Positions 33,920-42,968 of a DNA stretch of 50,778 nucleotides are shown here, piece by piece (the stretch's first letter is position 1; the number at the start of each line of letters is the position of its first letter). The DNA comes from Ectothiorhodospiraceae bacterium (lineage in GTDB: Bacteria > Pseudomonadota > Gammaproteobacteria > XJ16 > Halofilaceae), in the NCBI GenBank assembly GCA_007134775.1, contig SLKC01000108.1:1-50778 (forward strand). The letters are read 5' to 3'. The notes below the pieces were generated by a model that was not told the DNA's origin, did not search any database, and worked only from the letters and a program-made list of their open reading frames with translations. The translations under genes were made by a program, and so were the position numbers.

Positions 33920-35323
33920 ATGACGATTGCACGGGCGCTCGCGCTCGCTGTGGGCGCGGATCGGGTGAGCGGGCCCGAGGAAGATCTCACCGCGTACGAG
34001 CGGGGCTGGCGCGGCGACCGTGGCCACGCGGCCTGCGTTGTGCGTCCGCGCTCGACGGTCGAGGTGTCCGCGGCCGTGGCGACCTGCGTGCGCGCGGGTG
34101 TTGCCTTCGTCGCGCAGTCGGCCAATACCGGCGTGGTCGGCGGCTCGACGCCCGATGATTCGGGCGCGCAGGTGGTCATCAGCCTGGAGCGCCTGACCGA
34201 TCCCTGCCGCCTCGACCCGGACAATCGCACGGTCGAAGTGGGGGCGGGGGTTCGTCTGTCGGCGCTGAACGCGCGAATCGAGGACGCTGGGTTCTTCTTC
34301 CCCATCGATCTCGGGGCTGACCCGATGATCGGCGGCATGGTCGCAACGAACACCGGTGGTGCCCGTTTCCTGCGCTATGGCGATGTCCGGCGCAATACGC
34401 TGGGCCTGACCGTGGTCCTCGCCGATGCCGAGGGCACGATCCTGCGACTGGGATCGGGCCTGCGCAAGGACAACACCGAGCCGGACTGGAAGCAGCTCTT
34501 CGTCGGCACGGCGGGGGCGTTCGGTGTGGTCACCGAGGCCATCCTCAATGTCGAGGCGCTGCCGCAGCAGCGCGCGACGGCCGTCGTCGTCCCGCGCGAC
34601 AATGACGCGATCCTGGAGCTGCTGCGCCGGCTCGAGGCCGATGTCGGCCCCGCCCTGAGCGCCTTCGAGCTGATGTCGGGCAATGCGCTCCGGCACGCGC
34701 TCGCGCACGCCCCGGCCGTGCGCAACCCCTTCTCCGGCGACGACATCCCTGCCACTGCGCTGCTGATCGAGTTGGCGCTGGGGCGCGTCGGCGGGCCCAT
34801 CGACAATCTGCTCGAGGAGACGCTGGCGACCTACTGGGAGGCGACCGAGCGTCCGATATCCGACGCCGTGTTGTGCCCACCGGCGGAGATCTGGCCCCTG
34901 CGCCATGCGCTGTCGGAGGGCGTGCGGACTGCGGGAGAACTCTTCGCCTTCGACCTCGCGTTCGAGCGTCCCGGTCTGATCGCCTTCCGCAGCCGCATGG
35001 TCGAGCGCCTCGCCGCTGAGTGGCCGGAGCTGGAGCTGTGCGATTTCGGCCATGTTGGCGACGGCGGGGTGCACTTCAATCTGGTTGGCCACGATCGCGA
35101 GCGCTGCCGTGCGCCCGGCTATGCCGAGCGACTCCGCGACTGGGTGCTGGAGCAGGCGGTCGAGGAATTCGGGGCCAGCTTCAGCGCCGAGCACGGCATC
35201 GGGCGCAGCAACCAGGCCTATTACGATCGCTACACGCCGGCGGCGCGCAAGACCCTTGCGACCCGCTTCGCCGAGGCCCTGGGGCTGCAGCCGGGAGCGG
35301 GCAGCCGCTTCGGGGACACTTGA
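33920..35323 (+). CDS. FAD-binding oxidoreductase (D-2-hydroxyacid dehydrogenase type)
   Basis: The 467-residue protein has a PCMH-type FAD domain (FAD_binding_4), with VVRPRSTVEVSAAVATCVRAGVAFVAQSANTGVVGGSTPD at about residues 35-80 and the later DLGADPMIGGMVATNTGGARFLRYGDVRRN. A FAD-oxidase C-terminal domain follows, with FGHVGDGGVHFNLV and FSAEHGIGRSNQAYYDRYTP. This architecture is shared by D-lactate dehydrogenases, D-2-hydroxyglutarate dehydrogenase and GlcD. The precise substrate cannot be assigned; the NTG-x-x-GGSTP motif also recalls the quinone-dependent Dld. The ATG at 33920 is chosen because it places the FAD domain at normal distance. Two further FAD enzymes follow in the same direction. 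Confidence 0.9.
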   Translation: MTIARALALAVGADRVSGPEEDLTAYERGWRGDRGHAACVVRPRSTVEVSAAVATCVRAGVAFVAQSANTGVVGGSTPDDSGAQVVISLERLTDPCRLDPDNRTVEVGAGVRLSALNARIEDAGFFFPIDLGADPMIGGMVATNTGGARFLRYGDVRRNTLGLTVVLADAEGTILRLGSGLRKDNTEPDWKQLFVGTAGAFGVVTEAILNVEALPQQRATAVVVPRDNDAILELLRRLEADVGPALSAFELMSGNALRHALAHAPAVRNPFSGDDIPATALLIELALGRVGGPIDNLLEETLATYWEATERPISDAVLCPPAEIWPLRHALSEGVRTAGELFAFDLAFERPGLIAFRSRMVERLAAEWPELELCDFGHVGDGGVHFNLVGHDRERCRAPGYAERLRDWVLEQAVEEFGASFSAEHGIGRSNQAYYDRYTPAARKTLATRFAEALGLQPGAGSRFGDT

Positions 35324-35449
35324 TCGTCGGCCATTGAACCCGGCTAGCGCTCGGTGGCGAAGTTGATCCGCAAGCGGGCACTGCGGCAGAGTCGGGCGCC
35401 GGGCCGACAGTCCACCCGCGCCGCATGACGCCGAAGGGGAGAGCGAAAC

Positions 35450-36739
35450 ATGGTCGCCTACACCGAACGCAACCTCTGGCGCGAGACCGCCCCGGAAACC
35501 TGGACCGCAGCACCGCTCGATGACGTCGTCCAGGCCGATCTGGTCGTGGTCGGCGGTGGCTTCACCGGCTGCTCGGCGGCGCTGCACGCTGCGCGCGCTG
35601 GCCTCGATGTGCGCCTGCTCGAAGCGGAGACCTTCGGCCATGGCGGCTCGGGCCGCAATGTGGGCCTCGTCAACGCCGGGCTCTGGATGCCGCCCGACGA
35701 CATCGAGCAGGTCCTCGGCGCCGAGGTCGGTCGCCGCCTCAATGCGGTGCTCGCCGACGCGCCGGAGCGGGTCTTCTCGCTCATCGAGGACAACGGCATT
35801 GCCTGCAACGGCGTACGCAACGGTACGCTACATTGCGCGCATTCCGCGGGCGGGCTGCGCGAGCTGGAATCGCGCCGCGACCAGTTGCAGGCACGGGACG
35901 CCCCGGTCGAGCTGCTCGATGCCGAGGAGACGGCACGGCGCACCGGATCGCAGGTCTTCCACGGCGCACTGTTCGATCCGCGTGCCGGGACGATCGAGCC
36001 CCACGCCTACTGCCGCGGCCTGGCCCGCGCCGCTGCGGAGGCGGGCGCGAGCGTGCACGAGGGATCCCCCGCACGGGCGATCGAGCGCGGTGGCCCGGGC
36101 TGGCATGTGACGACGCCGTCCGGACGGGTCGCCGCGCCGGCGTTGCTGGTCGCGACCAACGCCTATCACCAGCCGGTGACCGGCGTGAGCGCGCCCGCGT
36201 TCACGCCGGTGCACTTTTTCCAGTTCGCGACCGCGCCGCTGAGTGAGGAGCAGCTCGCTTCGGTGTTGCCGAACCGCGAGGGCTGCTGGGATACGGGCAA
36301 GGTCATGTCGGCGTTCCGCCGCGACGCGGCGGGGCGGCTCATCGTCGGCAGCATCGGCGCGCTCGATCACGCCGCTGCCGGCGTCCATCGACGTTGGGCG
36401 CAGCGCAAGCTGGCCGTGCTCTTTCCCCACCTCGCCGGGCAGCGCCTGGAGCAGTGCTGGCACGGGCGTATCGCGATGACGGAGGACCATCTGCCCCGGA
36501 TCGTGCGCCTCGCCGATCGCGCGCTGATGATCTTCGGTTATTCGGGCCGCGGGATCGGGCCGGGGACGGCGTTCGGCAAGGCCGCCGCGCAAGCGCTGGC
36601 CACCGGCGATGAGGGCGCCCTGCCGATTCCGCCCAGCAGCCATTATGTGGAGACCCGCACCGGCGTGCGCGAGCGCCTGTTCGAGATGGGCGCCGTGGCC
36701 GATCACACCGCATGGATGCTGCGCAACGCATGGCGCTAG
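35450..36739 (+). CDS. FAD-dependent amine oxidoreductase (DAO family, PuuB-like)
   Basis: The 429-residue protein has a dinucleotide-binding motif VVVGGGFTGCSAALHAARAGLDVRLLEAE at about residues 32-60. Next comes GGSGRNVGLVNAGLW, which is typical of gamma-glutamylputrescine oxidase/PuuB and related DAO-fold enzymes. Further family blocks are GTIEPHAYCRGLARAAAEAG and the C-terminal FGYSGRGIGPGTAFGKAAAQ that closes over the flavin. It likely oxidises a secondary or primary amine substrate with release of H2O2 or electron transfer; the substrate is not evident. It begins ATG 35450 (preceded by GGGGAGAGCGAAAC). It lies 126 bases after the previous FAD enzyme and 90 before glpD, so co-transcription is possible. 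Confidence 0.9.
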   Translation: MVAYTERNLWRETAPETWTAAPLDDVVQADLVVVGGGFTGCSAALHAARAGLDVRLLEAETFGHGGSGRNVGLVNAGLWMPPDDIEQVLGAEVGRRLNAVLADAPERVFSLIEDNGIACNGVRNGTLHCAHSAGGLRELESRRDQLQARDAPVELLDAEETARRTGSQVFHGALFDPRAGTIEPHAYCRGLARAAAEAGASVHEGSPARAIERGGPGWHVTTPSGRVAAPALLVATNAYHQPVTGVSAPAFTPVHFFQFATAPLSEEQLASVLPNREGCWDTGKVMSAFRRDAAGRLIVGSIGALDHAAAGVHRRWAQRKLAVLFPHLAGQRLEQCWHGRIAMTEDHLPRIVRLADRALMIFGYSGRGIGPGTAFGKAAAQALATGDEGALPIPPSSHYVETRTGVRERLFEMGAVADHTAWMLRNAWR

Positions 36740-36829
36740 GAGGGTCGGATCGGTCAGCCCCGCCGCCTGCCGGCAGTCGGCGATGGCCCGTCGCCCGTGC
36801 CGGATAGGCAATATAGGGGAACCTCTTCG

Positions 36830-38359
36830 ATGGCATCCGCAAGCGCGTCCTACGATCTGGTCGTCATTGGCGGCGGCATCAACGGTGCTGGCATCGCGCG
36901 CGATGCCGCCGGGCGGGGATTGCGCGTACTGCTGTGCGAGCGCGACGATCTCGCCGCGCACACGTCCTCGGCGAGCACCAAGCTGATCCACGGCGGCCTG
37001 CGCTACCTCGCCTCCTACGAGTTGCGACTCGTACGCAAGGCCCTGCGCGAGCGCGAACTCCTGCTGCAGGCGGCGCCCCACATCATCTGGCCGCTGCGCT
37101 TTGTCATGCCGCATACCCGCGAGCTGGGCTCGCGCTGGATGGTCCGGCTGGGGCTGGCGCTCTACGATCGGCTGGGTGGGCCTACGCGGCTCGCGCGCTC
37201 GGGCGCGGTTCGGCTGCGCGAGCATGCCGCGGGGGCACCGCTGCATGCGGATTTCGCCGACGGCTATGTCTACTCCGACTGCTGGGTACAGGATTCGCGC
37301 CTCGTGGTGATCAATGCGCAGGATGCGGGCGAGCGCGGCGCGCGCATCGCCACGCGCACGGCCTGCACGGGCGCGTCGTGCCGCGACGGGCGCTGGCAGG
37401 TGACGCTGCACCACGCGGCTACGGGCGAGGAGGAGACGGTCGGCGCGCGCGCGCTGGTCAATGCGGCGGGGCCCTGGGTCGATTCGGTGCAGGAGGGCAT
37501 CACGGGTGATACGGCCCAACGCGCCGGCCATCGGCTGCGCCTGGTCAAGGGTAGCCACGTCATCGTGCCGCGGCTGTTCGAACACGACTGCGCCTATCTG
37601 CTGCAGAACCCCGATGGGCGTGTCGTGTTCGCCATCCCTTACGAGGGCGATTACACGCTGATCGGCACCACGGACGAGCCCTTCACCGGCGATCCCGCAA
37701 CGGTCGGGATCTCGGCGGCGGAGACGGAGTACCTGTGTGCGACGGTCACGCGCTATTTTCGCCAGCCGGTGCGGCCCGACGATGTGCTCTGGAGCTACGC
37801 TGGGGTGCGGCCGCTCTACGACGATGCCGCCACCGACGCCTCGGCGGTCACCCGGGACTACGTCCTGCAGCGCGATGACGCCAGCGGGGCACCGCTCGTC
37901 TCGGTCTTCGGTGGCAAGATCACCACTTATCGCCAGCTCGCCGAGGACGCCATGGGACTGCTTGCGGAGCCGCTCGGCTGCACGGCCCCGGCCTGGACCG
38001 CCGACGCTGCGTTACCCGGCGGCGATATCCCCGATGCCGACTTCGAGCGCTGGTTCGCCGGGCTGCACCGCGCCTATCCCTTCCTGCCGGCGGGCCTGCT
38101 GTGGCGCTATGCGCGCAACTACGGCACGCGCATCGCCACGCTCGTCGGCGATGCCCGCAGTGTCGCCGACCTCGGCACCGACTTCGGCGGCGGCATCCAC
38201 GAGGCCGAACTCGACTACCTGGTCCGCCACGAGTGGGCGCGCACGGCAGATGATGTGCTCTGGCGTCGCTCGCGCATGGGGCTGCACGTGCCGGGGGCGA
38301 CACGTGCGGCGATCGAGCGCTGGTTCGCTGGCGATGGCGCCGCGAGCGATCTCCCGTGA
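36830..38359 (+). CDS. glpD: Aerobic glycerol-3-phosphate dehydrogenase GlpD
   Basis: GlpD oxidises sn-glycerol-3-phosphate to dihydroxyacetone phosphate and passes electrons to the quinone pool at the inner membrane. The 509-residue protein (E. coli 501) has the FAD motif YDLVVIGGGINGAGIARDAAGRG at the N-terminus, followed by SSASTKLIHGGLRYL (flavin contact), TKxxxDS-like blocks VKGSHVIVPRLF and FAIPYEGDYTLIGTTDEPF, VSVFGGKITTYRQLAE, and the C-terminal helical domain. AGGGGA lies 9 bases before ATG 36830. No glpF or glpK is in the window. The end of the gene is overlapped antisense by the unknown leftward frame starting at 38777. Confidence 0.95.
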   Translation: MASASASYDLVVIGGGINGAGIARDAAGRGLRVLLCERDDLAAHTSSASTKLIHGGLRYLASYELRLVRKALRERELLLQAAPHIIWPLRFVMPHTRELGSRWMVRLGLALYDRLGGPTRLARSGAVRLREHAAGAPLHADFADGYVYSDCWVQDSRLVVINAQDAGERGARIATRTACTGASCRDGRWQVTLHHAATGEEETVGARALVNAAGPWVDSVQEGITGDTAQRAGHRLRLVKGSHVIVPRLFEHDCAYLLQNPDGRVVFAIPYEGDYTLIGTTDEPFTGDPATVGISAAETEYLCATVTRYFRQPVRPDDVLWSYAGVRPLYDDAATDASAVTRDYVLQRDDASGAPLVSVFGGKITTYRQLAEDAMGLLAEPLGCTAPAWTADAALPGGDIPDADFERWFAGLHRAYPFLPAGLLWRYARNYGTRIATLVGDARSVADLGTDFGGGIHEAELDYLVRHEWARTADDVLWRRSRMGLHVPGATRAAIERWFAGDGAASDLP

Positions 38360-38777
38360 CCACGGTACACCCTGCGCCACGGCGGGCTCGAACGCGCGCC
38401 TGGCGCGCCTCAGCCCGCCCCTGCCGTAACACGAACTGGTACCACCAGTGGCGTCGGGGCGCCGAGGTGTTCTGTGTGGTGGCGTCACCGCGAGACCAGG
38501 CCGTGATGTCGCCGCCACCCGGGCGCGGATCACGGACATAGATCGCCTCCGTGCGGCGGTGCAGGGTCTCGTAGAGGCGGACCTCGGTCACGATGGGATC
38601 GCGGCTGCGCACGCAGAACAGCTCCGCTCGGAACGTACGGTCGCCGGGTTTGCGCACGTTCATCAGCGAGAACATGTTGTCGTCGATGAAGGACTGCTCC
38701 ACACGCACCCGGTAGCGGTGGTTCATCGCGCAGATCGGGCAGTAGCCTTCCACCTGGACTTCGCTGGAGCGCAACAT
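37920..38777 (-). CDS. Unknown protein with CPIC motif; C-terminal part doubtful
   Basis: ATG 38775-38777 follows GGGAG at good spacing. The first 90 or so residues look like a real protein: MLRSSEVQVEGYCPICAMNHRYRVRVEQSFIDDNMFSLMNVRKPGDRTFRAELFCVRSRDPIVTEVRLYETLHRRTEAIYVRDPR. The CPIC pair and the later Cys suggest a small zinc-ribbon-like fold. From about residue 105 onward the frame becomes Arg/Ala-rich and runs some 440 bases antisense to glpD before a stop at 37920. The real gene probably ends near 38360-38450, with a lost stop or frameshift, or the tail is non-functional. I do not recognise the family. Confidence 0.45.
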   Translation of the reverse strand: MLRSSEVQVEGYCPICAMNHRYRVRVEQSFIDDNMFSLMNVRKPGDRTFRAELFCVRSRDPIVTEVRLYETLHRRTEAIYVRDPRPGGGDITAWSRGDATTQNTSAPRRHWWYQFVLRQGRAEARQARVRARRGAGCTVVTGDRSRRHRQRTSARSPHVSPPARAAPCASDARAHHLPCAPTRGGPGSRVRPRGCRRRSRCRGRRHCGHRRRAWRCACRSCAHSATAGPPAGRDRRGAARRTSARSRHRGYRRRVTQRRRSRPGPCSRAAPQAVPWRPRRAGDKW

Positions 38778-38934
38778 GGCGTTGCTCCCTGGTGCGGAAG
38801 CGCCGACGGTTGCCCATCGACGCCACACCGCGGCAGTCGACGCTTGCACGAGTCATTGAAGCACGGAACGCGGGTCCCGCCCAGTCTTCGGCGTCGGACC
38901 TCGCCATCTCGGGCGCGGGGCAGCCGCGCGTTGC

Positions 38935-40788
38935 TTAGACACGATCGAGATCGGTGAGCGCTTCCAGGAAGGCCTCGCCGTAGTGGTCGAGCTTGTGCTG
39001 GCCGATACCGGGCACCCGCGCCAGATCCACCAGGTCCTGCGGCCGCCGTTCCAGCAGCGCCGCCAGGGTGGCGTCGTTACAGATGACATAGGGCGGAACG
39101 CCCTCGGCATCGGCGAGCGCCTTGCGCCAGCGCCGCAGGGCCTCCCATTCCCCCGAGTCCGCGGCCGTGGGCGGACCGGAGTGCCCGGCGCCGCGTCGAC
39201 GCTGCGCCCCGCTGGCGAGTTCTGCGCGCAGCTGCAACGGCTCTTCGCCGCGCAGTAGCGGGCGACAGCCGGCGCCGAGCTGCAATCCGCCGTGGCCGCT
39301 GGTGTCGGGCTGCAGGTAGCCCCGGGCGAGTAGCTGGCGCAGTATCGAATGCCAGGTCGAGCGGGTGTGGTCGGAGCCGACGCCGAAAGTGGGCAGGCGG
39401 TCGTGGCCGAGCCGCCGGACGCGTTCCGTCTCCTGGCCCAGCAGGACGTCGATGACATGGTTCGCGCCGAAGCGCTGCCCGGTACGGTAGACCGCGGACA
39501 GCGCCATGCGGGCGGGTTCGGTCGCGTCCCAGGTCGGCGGTGGCGACAGGCAGTTGTCACAGTTGCCGCAGTCCGTCGCCATGACCTCGCCGAAGTAACC
39601 GAGCAGCGCGCGGCGGCGACACCCCGTCTCTTCGCAGAGGCCAAGCAGCGCCTCCAGGCGCTGGCGCTCAACCCGCTGGTGCGCCTCGCTCGCGGTCGAC
39701 TCGGCGAGCATCTGACGGATGTGGGCGACATCGCGGGTGCCGTAGATCAGCCAAGCGTCGGCGGGCAGGCCGTCGCGTCCGGCGCGCCCGGTCTCCTGGT
39801 AGTAGGCCTCCATGCTCTTGGGCAGATCGAGATGGGCGACGAAGCGCACGTCGGGTTGGTCGATCCCCATGCCGAAGGCGATGGTGGCGACGATGATGAC
39901 GCCGTCGTCGCGCTGGAAGCGCGCCTGATGCAGCTGACGCACCTCGGCGTCCAGCCCCGCGTGGTAGGGCAGGGCGGTGAAGCCGCGTTCGCTCAGCCAG
40001 GCCGCCATCTCCTCGCAGCGCCGGCGGCTCATGCAGTAGACGATGCCGGAGTCGGCGGGGTGCTCGTCGCGCAGGAAGGCGAGCAGTTGCTCGCGTGGCC
40101 GCTCCTTGGTCGTGATGCGGTAGCGGATATTCGGCCGATCGAAGCTGGCCACGAACCATGCGCCGCCGTCGGGCAGCAGCTGCTCGGCGATCTCGCGTCG
40201 GGTGCGTTCGTCGGCCGTAGCAGTCAGGGCGATGCGCGGCACCCCGGGGAAGCGCTGGTGCAATACGGCGAGCTGGAGATACTCGGGGCGGAAGTCGTGG
40301 CCCCACTGCGAGACGCAGTGGGCCTCGTCGATGGCGAATAGCGCGATGCGGGCCTGCTCCAGGCGCGCGAGCGTCGCCGGCTGCACCAGGCGCTCGGGGG
40401 CCACGTAGAGCAGGTCGAGCTCGCCGGCGGCGAGCGCGCGCTCGGTCTCGCGCCGGGTCTCCGGATCGAGTGTGGAATTGAGGCAGGCGGCGCGGACCCC
40501 GTTGTGCTCGAGTGCCGCGACCTGGTCGCGCATGAGCGCGATCAGGGGGGAGACGACGATCGCTGTGCCGGGACGCAGCAGGGCCGGAACCTGATAGCAC
40601 AGAGACTTGCCACCACCGGTGGGCATGAGCACGAGCGCGTTGCGGCCCGCGGTGACGGTCGCGACGATCTCGCGTTGGGCACCGCGGAATTCGCGGAAGC
40701 CGAACACGCGGCGCAGCACGTCGCGGGCCGCATCGGGCGCTGTGTCGATCTCCCCTTCTGCTGGCGTCCCTCGCTCCACTCCGTCCAC
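38935..40788 (-). CDS. recQ: ATP-dependent DNA helicase RecQ
   Basis: The 617-residue 3'-5' helicase acts in recombination and fork repair. Domains in order are SF2 helicase (Walker A MPTGGGKSLCYQ, DEAHC, LTATA, GRAGRDG), the RecQ-Ct zinc-binding region with CEETGCRRRALLGYFGE and DCGNCDNC, a winged-helix part, and a C-terminal HRDC domain (RRWRKALADAEGVPPYVICNDATLAALL, then VPGIGQHKLDHYGEAFL). Length matches E. coli RecQ (609). I chose GTG 40786-40788 because GGAGG lies about 10 bases upstream and the product then begins VDGVERGTPAEGE just before the helicase domain; ATG 40872 or 40926 would add Arg-rich residues. It diverges from the methyltransferase gene. Confidence 0.94.
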   Translation of the reverse strand: MDGVERGTPAEGEIDTAPDAARDVLRRVFGFREFRGAQREIVATVTAGRNALVLMPTGGGKSLCYQVPALLRPGTAIVVSPLIALMRDQVAALEHNGVRAACLNSTLDPETRRETERALAAGELDLLYVAPERLVQPATLARLEQARIALFAIDEAHCVSQWGHDFRPEYLQLAVLHQRFPGVPRIALTATADERTRREIAEQLLPDGGAWFVASFDRPNIRYRITTKERPREQLLAFLRDEHPADSGIVYCMSRRRCEEMAAWLSERGFTALPYHAGLDAEVRQLHQARFQRDDGVIIVATIAFGMGIDQPDVRFVAHLDLPKSMEAYYQETGRAGRDGLPADAWLIYGTRDVAHIRQMLAESTASEAHQRVERQRLEALLGLCEETGCRRRALLGYFGEVMATDCGNCDNCLSPPPTWDATEPARMALSAVYRTGQRFGANHVIDVLLGQETERVRRLGHDRLPTFGVGSDHTRSTWHSILRQLLARGYLQPDTSGHGGLQLGAGCRPLLRGEEPLQLRAELASGAQRRRGAGHSGPPTAADSGEWEALRRWRKALADAEGVPPYVICNDATLAALLERRPQDLVDLARVPGIGQHKLDHYGEAFLEALTDLDRV

Positions 40789-41005
40789 GAACGCTGATCC
40801 TCCGGTCTGCTTCCATCCCCGTCGTCCCGCCCCGGCTTCGCGGGGTGGGCGGCGCGCGAGTATAGCGGTCATGCCCCGGTATCGCGATCGCCCAGGCAGG
40901 CGGCGGCGCACAGTGCTCCGGGCCACTGGCAGGGGCAGGTTGCGAGTGCTCGGGACTCGGGTATCGTGGGGTCCTTACGAAGAGCAAAACAGCGAGGCCA
41001 TCCCC

Positions 41006-41647
41006 ATGTCCGAGCCATCGCAGGATTTTCTCGAGAAGGTCTACTCTGCCGGCGATCTCGACGAGCTGCGCGACAGCTACGCTGCCTGGGCGGAGCAGTA
41101 CGATCGCGACGTATTGAAGATGGGATATCAGACGCCCGGGCTCGTGGCGGCCATGGTGGCGCGCCACGTCGAGCCCTCGGCGCAGCCGTTGCTCGATTGC
41201 GGCGCGGGTACGGGTCTGGTGGGTCTGCTGCTCGCGGGGCTCGGTTACCGCGATGTCCGCGCCATGGACCTCAGTGAGGACATGCTCGCTCTCGCCAATG
41301 CCCGCGGCTGCTACAGCGAGATCCGGCAGGGCATTCTCGGCGAGCCGCTCGAGTATCCCGATGGGGCGTTCGCCGCTGCGGTTGCCGGTGGAGTCTTTAC
41401 CCGCGGCCACGCACCGGCCGAGGCCTATGATGAGATCGCCCGGGTGTTGCGCCCGGGCGGCCGGTTCATCGTCAGCGAGCGCGTCGACAACGATGCCAAT
41501 GCCCACTACCGCGCACGCCGCGAGGCGCTCGCGGCGGACGGCGTATGGCGCTGCCTCGAGGCGAGCGAGGCGATCCAGCCCTTCCCGCTGGAGCCGTCCG
41601 AGGCGCATGTGCGCCAGCAGGTGTTCGTCTACGCCAAGGCGGGATAG
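41006..41647 (+). CDS. Class I SAM-dependent methyltransferase
   Basis: The 213-residue protein has the Rossmann methyltransferase motif I LLDCGAGTGLVGLLLAGLGY (about residues 70-89), motif II AMDLSEDMLALANARG, and the post-motif region DGAFAAAVAGGVFTRGHAP and EIARVLRPGGRFIVSERVD. An N-terminal YSAGDLDELRDSYAAWAEQYDRDV element resembles Williams-Beuren-type methyltransferases. The substrate is unknown; small molecule or protein methylation are both possible. The start at 41006 follows AGCGAGGCC. It is a single rightward gene between divergent recQ and the convergent Old Yellow Enzyme gene. Confidence 0.88.
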   Translation: MSEPSQDFLEKVYSAGDLDELRDSYAAWAEQYDRDVLKMGYQTPGLVAAMVARHVEPSAQPLLDCGAGTGLVGLLLAGLGYRDVRAMDLSEDMLALANARGCYSEIRQGILGEPLEYPDGAFAAAVAGGVFTRGHAPAEAYDEIARVLRPGGRFIVSERVDNDANAHYRARREALAADGVWRCLEASEAIQPFPLEPSEAHVRQQVFVYAKAG

Positions 41648-41669
41648 GGCCTCTGCCCCGCGGCCTGGG

Positions 41670-42770
41670 TCACCGCCGGAACAGCCCCCGCTGGTCGGCG
41701 GGCTCGCAGCGCAGGTACTGGCGGGCGGCGTCGATGCGCCCGTGCTCGCCCAGGGTCGCCGCCGCATGCCATGGCCAGCGGGGGTTGTAGAGCATGCCGC
41801 GGGCGAGGGCGACCGCATCGGCACGGCCGGTGGCGATGATCTCCTCGGCCTGCTGCGCGTCGGTAATCAGGCCGACGGCGATGGTCGTCATCCCGGTCTC
41901 CTGGCGGATGCGCTCGGCGAACGGGACCTGGTAACCCGGCTCGGCGTGCACGCCCTGGTGCGGCGACACCCCCCCGCTGGAGACGTCGATGTAGGCACAG
42001 CCGCGCTCAGCGAGTGCGTGGGCGAAGGCGACGGTATCGTCGCGATCCCAGCCGCCGTCGATCCAGTCCGTTGCCGAGACGCGCACGCCGAGCGGTACCG
42101 TGGCGGGGATGGCCGCGCGCACGGCGTCGAAGACGGCGAGCGGAAAACGCATGCGCTGCTCCCGTGGGCCGCCGTAGGCGTCCTCCCTACGGTTGGCGAG
42201 CGGTGACAGGAACTCGTGGAGCAAGTAGCCGTGGGCCGCGTGGAGTTCGATGGTGTCGAAGCCGAGCCGACAGGCCCGCTGCGCGGCGGTGACGAAGGCT
42301 TCGCGGATGCGCCCGAGGCCCGCCTCGTCCAGGGCGAGCGGGGCGACATCGTCGTCGTTGTGGGCGATCGCCGACGGCGCCACGGTTTGCCAGCCGCCGG
42401 CCGCTGGCGGGATCTGCTTGCCCCCTTCCCATGGTGCGCGGCAGGAGGCCTTGCGACCGGCATGGGCGAGCTGGATACCCAGGGGCATCGCGGAATGATT
42501 GCGGACGGCCGCCAGCGTGCGCGCGAGTGCGGCCTCGTTTGCGTCCGACCAGAGCCCCAGATCACCGGGCGAGATCCGGCCCTCCGGCTCGACCGCCGTT
42601 GCCTCGGTGAACAGCAGGCCGGCGCCGCCGAGAGCGAGGTGGCCGAGATGGATCAGGTGCCAATCGGTGGCACACCCGTCCTCCGCACTGTACTGGCACA
42701 TGGGGGCGACGATGATGCGGTTGTCCAGGGTCAGGGTGTCGAGGGCTAACGGCGAGAACAGATGGCTCAA
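41670..42770 (-). CDS. NADPH-dependent Old Yellow Enzyme (NamA/YqjM-like), TTG start
   Basis: The 366-residue FMN-dependent TIM-barrel ene-reductase begins LSHLFSPLALDTLTLDNRIIVAPMCQYSAEDG. It continues with HLGHLALGGAGLLFTEATAV, IQLAHAGRKAS (FMN contact), the catalytic HAAHGYLLHEFLSPL with Asn in place LANRREDAYGG, VRVSATDW and VGLITDAQQAEE, all typical of YqjM-type enzymes. There is no ATG near the domain start: AAGGAG is followed after 8 bases by TTG (42768-42770), which I take as the start codon. The much longer open frame to 44561 is an antisense extension over the RNA methyltransferase gene. Physiological role (enone/peroxide/oxidant reduction) is not known. Confidence 0.9.
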   Translation of the reverse strand: MSHLFSPLALDTLTLDNRIIVAPMCQYSAEDGCATDWHLIHLGHLALGGAGLLFTEATAVEPEGRISPGDLGLWSDANEAALARTLAAVRNHSAMPLGIQLAHAGRKASCRAPWEGGKQIPPAAGGWQTVAPSAIAHNDDDVAPLALDEAGLGRIREAFVTAAQRACRLGFDTIELHAAHGYLLHEFLSPLANRREDAYGGPREQRMRFPLAVFDAVRAAIPATVPLGVRVSATDWIDGGWDRDDTVAFAHALAERGCAYIDVSSGGVSPHQGVHAEPGYQVPFAERIRQETGMTTIAVGLITDAQQAEEIIATGRADAVALARGMLYNPRWPWHAAATLGEHGRIDAARQYLRCEPADQRGLFRR

Positions 42771-42887
42771 CGGGATGGCTCCTTGCGATGGGCTCACATT
42801 GATCGGCGGTGAACCGGTCCGCACAGTGTAACCGAGTGCGGGTTGCCGGCGCGGGCGGCAGGCCGGATGCCGATGCGCTGACTGCGC

Positions 42888-42893
42888 TACAAT
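42888..42893 (+). promoter_or_regulatory. Predicted -10 element of the RNA methyltransferase gene
   Basis: TACAAT in GCGCTACAATGAACAC, 75 bases upstream of ATG 42969. Five of six match to the -10 consensus; no strong -35 partner. It is the same hexamer seen before the TPR/ATP-grasp gene. Confidence 0.35.
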
Positions 42894-42968
42894 GAACACT
42901 CGGCGGTGACTCCCGATTCGCGCTGCCGATCCCCCCACGGAGTCATGGGAATCAAAGAGGATGCACCA

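Noticed and set aside
33558-33932. Possible 124-residue leftward gene between the FNR-type site and the FAD oxidoreductase gene
   Set aside because: No family motif, poor start signal, and an equally good frame exists on the other strand; not supported.
33746-35641. 631-residue leftward frame over the FAD oxidoreductase gene
   Set aside because: Shadow of the real rightward gene; Arg/Ala/Gln-rich with no recognisable fold.
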